From Acidobacteriota bacterium (lineage in GTDB: Bacteria; Acidobacteriota; Blastocatellia; Pyrinomonadales; Pyrinomonadaceae), in the NCBI GenBank assembly GCA_003222835.1, contig QHXE01000360.1, positions 1-7,018 of the forward strand: a DNA stretch of 7,018 nt. The letters are read 5' to 3'. Under the pieces are notes generated by a model. It did not search any database, was not told where the DNA came from, and was given only the letters and a program-made list of their open reading frames with translations. Positions 1-5,920 of this stretch are shown piece after piece. Positions within the stretch are counted from its first letter, which is position 1. Each line of letters opens with the position of its first letter. The position numbers were made by a program, and so were the translations under genes.

Positions 1-1
1 C

Positions 2-1857
2 GATACGGCTCAGTCCAATCTCACTTACATTCTTGAGACTCGCAAAGGCGTTTACTGGATACTCACAAACGACGGACAGCTCTATCGTTTCGATCCTGGG
101 ACCTCGGGGACTCTGGCGACAAATAGCTCAAACGACGATGGCAGGGCCTTGCTTAACGCGCCGTTAATCGCAAACAAATCGATTCTAACTTTGTTTGAGG
201 ACCACGAAGGACACCTTTGGGCAGGCGCCGACGAACTGCTGCGCGTAGAAGATAACAACGGACAAGTTTCCTTTCAGGCGGTCGACTTGAGTTTGCCGCC
301 TGAGGTCAAAACAGGCTTTGGGATCAGCTCGATTGTCGAAGGCCTGGATGGCAGTCTCTGGTTGGGTACGAGTAAAGGTTTGATGAGACGATTCCCGGAT
401 GGGCGCGTGGAACAATTGACGATTCTCAACGATGCAAAGCTCGACTCTGTCAAAACGTTGCTTGCTGACAAGGATGGCAGAATATGGATCGGGCACAACT
501 TGGGAATTTATATTCTCATGCCCGGCGCACCAGCTCCGTCGCTACGCAGCCCGTTCACCTCGCGGCCTTTGAATGCGCGTCAACCTATCACGAGCGATGG
601 GTCTGTGTTCCTTCCTAATGCGGCTGAGGAAGCCATCGATTGCACCTCAGTAGAAGACCTGAATGCGTCGGCGCATGGTAAACAAATGTCGTCATCCAAC
701 ATAAAGATTTGGAGCATTTTTCAATCGCATGATGGGCGAGTCTGGATTGGGACTTACCAAAGCCTGGTGGCTTTTGACGGACAGCGTTTTCAGCGCTACA
801 CGGCGGAGAATGGCGTCACCAGTACCTATCTGGCGCCGCTTGCTGAGGATTTTGACGGTGACTTGTGGGTGGCTAGTTTGAATGGCCCGACGAGGATTTC
901 AGCACAAGGCCTAACCAGCTATACCGAAGCTGATGGATTGCAGGACCCTCAAGTCCACTCAATTTACGAAGGTCGCGACGGCAAGCTCTATGTGGTCAAC
1001 GGAGCCTGGTACGTTAGTAGGCTTGATGACCGCAGATTCAGCACAGTTCGCCCCAACATTCCACCGGACGCAAAACTTGTCTGGACTTCAAACATAGCCT
1101 TGCTGGATCACGTCGGGGCGTGGTGGCTGCTCAGCTCCGATGGCCTTTATCGCTTTGGCGAATTGAGCGATTTCAGGGAATTGGCCCATAGCCAAGCCTT
1201 CACCGTGAATGCCCGAACCGCCGGCTTCGGAAGAGACGGGCTCTATTGCCTCTTTGAAGACTCTCGCGGCGACGTATGGATAAGCACCAGAGCGAGCGAC
1301 CCGTCGCAGAACGTCTTGATGCGTTGGCAACGCTCTACCAGTAGTTACCACACTTACTCTGAACTCGACGGGATGCCTTTGAAATCCACTTCATCCTTTG
1401 CCGAAGATCGCGCCGGAAATTTGTGGTTTGGCTTCTATCAAGGCGGCTTGGCGCGCTACACCAATGGCCGATTCGCTGAGTTTGGGACTGAGGATGGATT
1501 GCCGGCAGGCGTCATAACAGCCTTACACGTCGACCAGGCAGGCCGCTTGTGGGTCACATCGAGCGATAGCGGGCTGAGTCGTGTTGATGAACCGACAGCC
1601 GCTCATCTTTCGTTCATCCACTATACGACGAAAGAAGGCTTGTCCAGCAATAACGCGCGCAGCTTGACAGAAGATTTGCAGGGCCGCATTTATGTCGGCA
1701 CGCTTCGCGGCATCGATAGGTTGACGCCCGAGAGCGGCCATATCAAACACTTTGGCATCTCGGATGGTTTGACCTCAGACTGGGTCAAGTTCGCGTATCG
1801 CGATCGGCAAGGCACGCTCTGGTTCGGCACGTTCAATGGACTGTCGCGTCTGGATCC
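2..1857 (+). repeat. Tandem Reg_prop beta-propeller repeats inside the sensor kinase
   Basis: About 13 degenerate protein-level repeats of roughly 40-50 residues, each centred on (E/D)D..G.(L/I/V)(W/Y).G/S followed by GL.R(F/L). They are visible from YWILTNDGQLYRF at the left edge to LWFGTFNGLSRL near 1815-1850. Two seven-bladed propellers (14 blades) are usual for this sensor class, which fits one blade lying upstream of the window. The spacing is broken once, between about 527 and 706, by a Pro/Ser-rich stretch with no blade motif. The DNA copies have diverged, so these are not recent duplications. Confidence 0.8.
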
Positions 1858-2941
1858 GCAATCTGATACTCCATCGCCTGCGCCGCAGATCGTTATCGAT
1901 GGTCTGAACATTGCCGGAGTGCATCAACCCCTTTCGATATTCGGCAACACCGAAGTCGGTAAGCTCGAACTAAAGTCGAATCAAAACAATATGCAGATCG
2001 ATTATTCCAGCCTCAGTCTGGGTCATGCTGCATCATTGCGTTATCAATACAAGCTGGAAGGCGCGGACGCGGATTGGGGAGCACCGACCGTTCAGCGGAG
2101 CGTCACATATGCCAATCTCAAGTCCGGCTCTTATCGCTTCATGGTGCGCGTCATAAACGCGGACGGACTGATTAGCCAGCAGCCTGCCACTTTCACTTTT
2201 ACAGTCTTGCCGCCAATCTGGGCGCGTTGGTGGTTTCTCGCGGTTAGTGTGCTCGTCGTTATCGCTTCCACATATTCGGTCTACCGTTACCGTATTCGCC
2301 AGCTAATTGAACTGGAGAGGGTGCGCACGCGCATCGCCACCGATTTGCACGATGACATCGGCGCGAGTCTGTCGCGCATGGCAATCCTGAGCGAAGTGGT
2401 CAAACGCCAGGACGAGGTCAAGAGTGGAACGTCGCGGCGCATGCTCACCGAAATTGCCGATTCGGCGCGCGGGCTGGTTGATGCGATGAGCGACATCGTC
2501 TGGTCCATCGACCCGCAGCGAGACGATCTGCGGAGTGTGTCGGCTCGCATACGCCAGTTCGCGTCTGATGTGCTTGAAGCGCGGGGCATCAAGTGGGAGT
2601 TGAAGCTGCCACCCGAGCTGGAGACCGTGAAACTGAATGCAGAACAGCGTCGGCAGCTTCTCTTGATCTTCAAAGAGGCGCTCAACAATGTCGTTCGCCA
2701 CGCCGAATGCGTCAACGTTACGCTGAGCCTTGCGCTCGAAGGTCGCGCCCTCGCGGCGGAAGTGCGCGACGACGGGCGCGGGTTTCAGTTGGAAGGAACT
2801 GATCAATTTTCGGGCAATGGGCGTGGCGGCAACGGCCTGAAGAACATGCGCGCGCGCGTCGCGCAACTCGGCGGCGAGATCAGCATCGCTTCATTGCCGG
2901 GCCAAGGCACGTGTCTGACGTTCAAAGTGCCGCTCAAGTAA
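2..2941 (+). CDS. Two-component sensor histidine kinase with Reg_prop propeller, Y_Y_Y domain and HisKA_3/HATPase core (5' end outside window)
   Basis: The frame is open from base 2 with no stop, so the gene enters from the left edge; the TTG at 149 is not its start. Of 979 visible residues, about 1-620 hold at least 13 propeller repeats of the type LxEDxxGxLWxGTxxGLxR (for example LWLGT, IWIGH, VWIGT, LWFGF, LWFGT). Residues about 655-738 form a Y_Y_Y domain (YQYKLEGADADW, SYRFMVRVINADG), followed by a membrane helix at about 741-763. The H-box is TDLHDDIGASL with phospho-acceptor His783. The ATPase part shows N895/N896 in KEALNNVVRHAE, the G1 box D923-x-G-x-G927 and the G2 box GNGL at 943-946; all key residues are present. 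By family knowledge, the periplasmic propeller senses a ligand (unknown here) and the cytoplasmic core autophosphorylates and passes phosphate to a regulator, most likely the next gene. Probably only a signal peptide and about one blade are missing. Confidence 0.95.
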   Translation, partial: DTAQSNLTYILETRKGVYWILTNDGQLYRFDPGTSGTLATNSSNDDGRALLNAPLIANKSILTLFEDHEGHLWAGADELLRVEDNNGQVSFQAVDLSLPPEVKTGFGISSIVEGLDGSLWLGTSKGLMRRFPDGRVEQLTILNDAKLDSVKTLLADKDGRIWIGHNLGIYILMPGAPAPSLRSPFTSRPLNARQPITSDGSVFLPNAAEEAIDCTSVEDLNASAHGKQMSSSNIKIWSIFQSHDGRVWIGTYQSLVAFDGQRFQRYTAENGVTSTYLAPLAEDFDGDLWVASLNGPTRISAQGLTSYTEADGLQDPQVHSIYEGRDGKLYVVNGAWYVSRLDDRRFSTVRPNIPPDAKLVWTSNIALLDHVGAWWLLSSDGLYRFGELSDFRELAHSQAFTVNARTAGFGRDGLYCLFEDSRGDVWISTRASDPSQNVLMRWQRSTSSYHTYSELDGMPLKSTSSFAEDRAGNLWFGFYQGGLARYTNGRFAEFGTEDGLPAGVITALHVDQAGRLWVTSSDSGLSRVDEPTAAHLSFIHYTTKEGLSSNNARSLTEDLQGRIYVGTLRGIDRLTPESGHIKHFGISDGLTSDWVKFAYRDRQGTLWFGTFNGLSRLDPQSDTPSPAPQIVIDGLNIAGVHQPLSIFGNTEVGKLELKSNQNNMQIDYSSLSLGHAASLRYQYKLEGADADWGAPTVQRSVTYANLKSGSYRFMVRVINADGLISQQPATFTFTVLPPIWARWWFLAVSVLVVIASTYSVYRYRIRQLIELERVRTRIATDLHDDIGASLSRMAILSEVVKRQDEVKSGTSRRMLTEIADSARGLVDAMSDIVWSIDPQRDDLRSVSARIRQFASDVLEARGIKWELKLPPELETVKLNAEQRRQLLLIFKEALNNVVRHAECVNVTLSLALEGRALAAEVRDDGRGFQLEGTDQFSGNGRGGNGLKNMRARVAQLGGEISIASLPGQGTCLTFKVPLK

Positions 2942-3037
2942 CGGCCTGTCAGCACGCAACCTCCCTGGCATGAACATGCTCTGTGCGAACGAACGGATCC
3001 GCGCTAGAATTCGAGACTCACCAACTGTAGTTCTGCC

Positions 3038-3042
3038 GGGAG
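3038..3042 (+). promoter_or_regulatory. Shine-Dalgarno (GGGAG) that selects the GTG start of the response regulator
   Basis: GGGAG lies 5 bases before the GTG at 3048. The in-frame ATG at 2970 would add 26 residues not found on typical NarL-type regulators, and it is preceded by a pyrimidine-rich stretch (CCTCCCTGGC) with no ribosome binding site. A third in-frame option, the ATG at 3075, would cut into the first receiver beta-strand. Confidence 0.6.
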
Positions 3043-3047
3043 ACAGA

Positions 3048-3698
3048 GTGACCGCGACAGAGATTATTCGCGTGATGATTGTCGAGGACGACCGGGCCGT
3101 GCGCGAGGGCCTCAGTCTGATCATCAACGGCACGGCGGGTTATTCATGCATCTGCGCCTTCGGCTCAGTCGAAGAAGCCTTAAAATCGCCGGACACCATA
3201 CATCCGGACGTGATGCTGCTCGACATAAATCTGCCGGGGATGCTGGGCTCGGAAGGCGTCGGATTCTTTCGCTCGAAATATCCCGCATTACAAGTGCTGA
3301 TGCTCACCGTTTACGCCGAGCAGGACAAAGTCTTTGAATCCATCTGCAACGGCGCGAGTGGCTATCTCCTGAAGAAGACGCCGCCCGTGCGCCTGCTCGA
3401 AGCGATACGCGAAGCGCACGAAGGCGGCGCGCCGATGTCGCCTGAGATTGCCCGCAAAGTGATTACGCTTTTTCGTCAGAGTGTGCCCGCGGCCCATTCG
3501 GATTACCAAATCACGCCGCAGGAGACGCGGCTCTTGAAGCTGCTCTCAGACGGCTACAGCTACCAATCCTCCGCCGGCCAACTCAATATCAGCATCAACA
3601 CGGTCCGCAACTACATCCGCAGCATCTACGAAAAGCTCCAAGTCAATTCCAAATCCGAAGCTGTCGGCAAAGCGCTTCGCCACCGTTTGATCTCATAG
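3048..3698 (+). CDS. NarL/FixJ-family response regulator (REC + LuxR-type HTH)
   Basis: With the GTG start this is a 216-residue protein, the usual size for the family. The N-terminal receiver domain (about 8-125) has the acidic cluster E13-D14-D15 in VMIVEDD, phospho-acceptor D59 in VMLLDINLPG, the switch Thr87 in LMLTVY and the conserved Lys109 in GYLLKK. A linker leads to a GerE/LuxR helix-turn-helix (about 155-216) starting ITPQETRLLKLL, with recognition helix around N184-T-V-R187 (SINTVRNYIRSIYEKL). It lies 106 bases after the sensor kinase on the same strand and is very likely its cognate partner, acting in the cytoplasm as a transcription regulator. Its targets are unknown; the exported-protein genes directly downstream are candidates by position only. 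All residues needed for phosphorylation are present. A longer form starting at ATG 2970 is possible but less likely. Confidence 0.93.
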   Translation: MTATEIIRVMIVEDDRAVREGLSLIINGTAGYSCICAFGSVEEALKSPDTIHPDVMLLDINLPGMLGSEGVGFFRSKYPALQVLMLTVYAEQDKVFESICNGASGYLLKKTPPVRLLEAIREAHEGGAPMSPEIARKVITLFRQSVPAAHSDYQITPQETRLLKLLSDGYSYQSSAGQLNISINTVRNYIRSIYEKLQVNSKSEAVGKALRHRLIS

Positions 3699-3704
3699 CC
3701 CGAA

Positions 3705-3718
3705 CGCGGCATACCGCG
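3705..3718 (+). other. Small perfect hairpin between the response regulator and the next gene
   Basis: CGCGG (3705-3709), loop CATA, CCGCG (3714-3718), beginning 7 bases after the regulator's stop codon. The stem is GC-only but just 5 bp long. No T-run follows on the + strand (an A-run follows at about 3725-3731), so it is not a standard intrinsic terminator. It could weakly attenuate or protect a transcript end, or be chance. Confidence 0.3.
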
Positions 3719-3740
3719 CTCCACGAAAAAACGCACATTC

Positions 3741-4268
3741 ATGCTCTACCGCCGCCCACGCGGAGTTCTTAAACTCTTGCTCGTCAGCTGCGCGTTTATT
3801 GCCATGGCACTTATGGCCTTTTGGCTGACGATTCGGGTAAGGGCGTTCAACCCGCAACCCGATCCGCCGGCTTTCGGTCTGGTGAGTGTGAATCCGGGCC
3901 AGACCTTGCGCCTGAATGTGGTCAACAGGTTAACGCCCCCAACAGATCCCGATCGCCTTGGGCGTTCCACCCGCCACGCAATGCTCGCGTTCGATATGTA
4001 CCGCGCTGATGTACCGCCAGGTCCTTGTGCCACTGCGCATCGCTTCGCTGATCGCCAATCGTGTGAAGTGACTCTCGCTCCGGGCGAAGCCGCGTCGTTC
4101 GATCTCACTTCAGCCGCTGAAATCGGCCTGACGCAAGTGCTGCCGGCAGTACAGGACGACGACCGAAACCAGAGTCCCGCGCTCGTCTATACGCTTGAAG
4201 TGCGCGAGAACGGCAAGACCATCCTCCTGTTGCCGGCGGTTCAGCGCAGCAACACTTACGGTGGTTAA
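3741..4268 (+). CDS. Small exported or membrane-anchored protein of unknown function with FNPQPDPP motif
   Basis: A 175-residue protein. The basic N-terminus (MLYRRPRGVLK) is followed by a hydrophobic helix (about 10-31) and then VRA before FNPQPDPPAFG (36-46), so it is either cleaved after Ala35 by signal peptidase or held by a membrane anchor. The remainder looks like one compact beta-rich domain (GLVSVNPGQTLRLNVVN, APGEAASFDL, LVYTLEVRENGKTILLLPAVQ). Two cysteines, C96 and C108, could form a disulfide after export. I recall similar exported proteins with FNPQPDPP near the mature N-terminus in Acidobacteriota, but no function. No clear ribosome binding site precedes the ATG. An internal ATG at 3804 would destroy the hydrophobic segment and is disfavoured. 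It lies 42 bases after the regulator gene and 45 before the next gene, so co-transcription is possible. Confidence 0.8.
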   Translation: MLYRRPRGVLKLLLVSCAFIAMALMAFWLTIRVRAFNPQPDPPAFGLVSVNPGQTLRLNVVNRLTPPTDPDRLGRSTRHAMLAFDMYRADVPPGPCATAHRFADRQSCEVTLAPGEAASFDLTSAAEIGLTQVLPAVQDDDRNQSPALVYTLEVRENGKTILLLPAVQRSNTYGG

Positions 4269-4298
4269 AACTAGAGACCGAAGTGGTTTCATCAGATC

Positions 4299-4304
4299 AA
4301 GGAG
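4299..4304 (+). promoter_or_regulatory. Shine-Dalgarno (AAGGAG) for GTG start at 4314
   Basis: AAGGAG sits 9 bases before the GTG at 4314. It supports GTG as the start of the frameshifted secreted-protein gene, for which no in-frame ATG exists before the hydrophobic segment. Confidence 0.65.
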
Positions 4305-4313
4305 AACTGGATC

Positions 4314-5169
4314 GTGAAGAACTTGAATAGGCTAATCACAAGACCCGACGGATTGCTCACAGTTCAATCTCGCAATCGCGACAGAGATCACCGGCCGCAG
4401 GCCATAAAAGCTGCAGGGTGGCCATCGGGATTCGCCATTTGCGCTGCATTTGTTTTCTTGTTGACGGCGGCGCCGGGCGCGCGCGCTCAAGGCTTTTGCC
4501 CGCTGCACGTGCCCGCGGTGTGCAATCAGCTGGCCGGCGAAGTGGCTGACTTAAAAGCTGAGCGGGCTGACCTCCAGACCCAATTGCAGCACGCCGCGCC
4601 GGCGGAAAAGGGTGCGCTGGCGAGTCAGATCAAGAAACTAAACAGCCAAATTGCCCCCAAAGAAAAGCTCTTGACGACTTGTAATTCCGCGAATGGCAAG
4701 CAGGATCAAGCAGCCACTTTCACTGGCACGGCAACCCTGACCACATTGGTTTCGTCTATCAGGCCTGGCGTCATGATCAGATCGTGGTGGCCAGCTTTCC
4801 GGCCATTGTGTTTGGACCATACAGTACGCCCGCCGGTAACAACACAACGACGATTACTTTACTCGGCGCAAATTGCGGAGCGATCAATCCCAAAACCGGA
4901 AGGCTCGAAGTGTCCGTGACCTTGAAATTCGAAGAGAGCAACCTGTTCGCCGGAAATTCAACGGAGGTTTGCTTGAGTTCACAGGTCTGCGCACGGAGAT
5001 CAGAGCGAAGGTGCAGTTCGTTGAGCCTGTACCCAACGGCGACCCCAACATGACCAACCTGGTTCCTACGCTCGAGGTATTCGACCACGAGACCGGGGGA
5101 ACCAGCTTCGTCTTAGCGCAGGTTTCGGAAAAGGGAGATAAATCAACGGTAGATAACCCGGTCGATTAA
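4314..5169 (+). pseudogene. Secreted coiled-coil/beta-rich protein of unknown function, coding sequence broken by two frame changes
   Basis: From the GTG at 4314, frame A encodes a long basic N-region, a hydrophobic segment (FAICAAFVFLLTAAPG), a signal peptidase site ARA/QG after residue 58, then a short coiled-coil region (about 73-120, EVADLKAERADLQTQLQ) bounded by cysteines. Near 4735-4745 sensible coding moves back one base: frame B gives HIGFVYQAWRHDQIVVASFP, PAIVFGPYSTPAGNNTTTI and SVTLKFEESNLFAGNSTEV. Near 4967-4975 it moves back again: frame C gives EFTGLRTEIRAKVQFVEP, NLVPTLEVFDHETGG and a stop at 5169. Read as frame A alone the protein ends at 4919 with a basic, low-complexity tail that looks non-coding. 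The repaired protein would be about 285 residues: signal peptide, coiled coil, beta-rich domain. I do not recognise the family. Either the gene is decaying or the sequence lacks one base at each point; two losses in short non-homopolymer contexts do not settle which. The next gene follows after 27 bases. Confidence 0.7.
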
Positions 5170-5183
5170 TCCAGTTCTAAGAA

Positions 5184-5188
5184 AAGGA
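5184..5188 (+). promoter_or_regulatory. Shine-Dalgarno (AAGGA) for the gene at 5197
   Basis: AAGGA within an A-rich stretch lies 8 bases before the ATG at 5197. It lies in the 27-base gap after the stop at 5169, which suggests the gene is translated independently but transcribed together with the one before. Confidence 0.6.
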
Positions 5189-5196
5189 AACCGAAA

Positions 5197-5904
5197 ATGA
5201 ACGTAATCAATAGCTACTTTCTCAAATCCTCGGTCGCCATTTGGATTGCGGTTGCGATCGCCGCCGCGCAAACTCTGGCGCCGGCGCGACCGGCTGCCCA
5301 GCGCACCATATCTTCAAGATCAGGGCCAAGTGAATGCGAGGTTACGCAGTCTTTCGCCAGCGCTCAGGATGATTTTGCCACCCAGTCAGCAACCCTCAGG
5401 AGCAAATCCAGAGTTTCTTCGGCAGAGATGCAGCGATTGCAGGTGTCAGCGAATCGTCTGAAAGAAAGTGTCCAGCAAACTTTGAATGCAGCTCAGGCAA
5501 GCGTCACGAGACAAAAGCAGGCCGGGAAATGGACTGCTGAATTCGATGCGGCCGTGGAAAAAGACCTGGGCGAATTGACAGTTGACGCCGCGGCGAAGGA
5601 CTCGCTTGTCAATTGGTTTCGGCAAAAAGGCGGAGCTCGAGAAGCAATGGAAGATGCACTGGCAAAGCTCAAGTTGGCCCATGTTGAAATTGACAACATC
5701 GTAAATGAGATCAAGCAGAAGGCAACCAGAGCAAAATCGAACTCAACTCTTCAATTCCGCAGTCACGCGTTCAACTCCAGTCCGGTGATTAGGGACGTTT
5801 TGGCGTGTATGGGGTGGGTCATTGTCTTCATGATTGCCAACGCTTGTGGCGCCAAAAAAACTGCCGATCGGGCCGTGAAGGGAATATTGGAAAACTGCTT
5901 TTGA
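5197..5904 (+). CDS. Secreted or membrane-attached helical protein of unknown function
   Basis: A 235-residue protein. The N-terminus MNVINSYFLKSS is followed by a hydrophobic stretch (VAIWIAVAIAAAQ, about 13-25), a likely signal peptide. Residues about 70-180 are rich in Ala, Gln, Lys and Glu with long predicted helices (EMQRLQVSANRLKESVQQTL, EKDLGELTVDAAAKDSLVNW), suggesting a helical bundle or coiled coil. The C-terminus holds a second hydrophobic segment (about 198-217, VLACMGWVIVFMIANACGA), then a basic tail with three cysteines overall (203, 217, 234). The stretch at residues about 36-56 (RTISSRSGPSECEVTQSFAS) is unlike the rest, and the +1 frame there reads YLQDQGQVNARLRSLSPAL, so a pair of compensating frame errors may be present (see findings). 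No family recognised. The following gene begins 16 bases after its stop, so co-transcription is likely. Confidence 0.75.
   Translation: MNVINSYFLKSSVAIWIAVAIAAAQTLAPARPAAQRTISSRSGPSECEVTQSFASAQDDFATQSATLRSKSRVSSAEMQRLQVSANRLKESVQQTLNAAQASVTRQKQAGKWTAEFDAAVEKDLGELTVDAAAKDSLVNWFRQKGGAREAMEDALAKLKLAHVEIDNIVNEIKQKATRAKSNSTLQFRSHAFNSSPVIRDVLACMGWVIVFMIANACGAKKTADRAVKGILENCF
5350..5372 (+). repeat. Possible single copy of a dispersed intergenic-type repeat inside the coding region
   Basis: The segment TCTTTCGCCAGCGCTCAGG (5350-5368) runs on into ATGA. From memory it resembles the TTCGCTTCGCTCAGGATGA class of short dispersed repeat seen in many bacterial genomes, sharing CGCTCAGGATGA at 5361-5372. 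In the gene's frame it encodes SFASAQDD. Only one copy lies in this window, so its repeat nature cannot be tested here. Confidence 0.3.
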
Positions 5905-5910
5905 GTCACC

Positions 5911-5916
5911 AGGAGG
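5911..5916 (+). promoter_or_regulatory. Strong Shine-Dalgarno (AGGAGG) for GTG start at 5921
   Basis: A full AGGAGG sits 4 bases before the GTG at 5921, just after the preceding stop at 5904. It fixes the start of the edge-truncated gene, whose first residues (MKNKLGVFFG) then form a normal signal peptide. Confidence 0.8.
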
Positions 5917-5920
5917 GTCT

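Noticed and set aside
2303..2866. A 187-codon minus-strand open frame opposite the kinase domain
   Set aside because: It is antisense to an unmistakable HisKA_3/HATPase region with all motifs intact, has no ribosome binding site and its product resembles no protein; it arises from high GC at third codon positions.
2982..3010. Promoter before the response regulator (TAGAAT at 3005-3010 as -10)
   Set aside because: The -10 match is fair, but the sequence about 17 bases upstream (TGTGCG) is a poor -35, so chance is as good an explanation.
2970..3047. Extended N-terminus of the response regulator from ATG 2970
   Set aside because: It adds 26 residues ahead of the receiver domain with no ribosome binding site, whereas GTG 3048 has GGGAG at proper spacing and gives the usual family length.
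3705..3718. Intrinsic terminator after the response regulator
   Set aside because: The stem is only 5 bp and no T-run follows on the + strand, so it is listed only as a hairpin.
3746..4108. A 120-codon minus-strand open frame opposite the FNPQPDPP protein gene
   Set aside because: The + strand frame has a signal peptide, a recognisable motif and a fitting position in the gene run; the reverse product is arginine/serine-rich in the way shadows usually are.
4730..4985. Programmed ribosomal frameshifting as an explanation for the two frame changes
   Set aside because: No X-XXY-YYZ slippery heptamer is visible at either point and there is no obvious stem-loop after them; two programmed shifts in one gene would be extraordinary.
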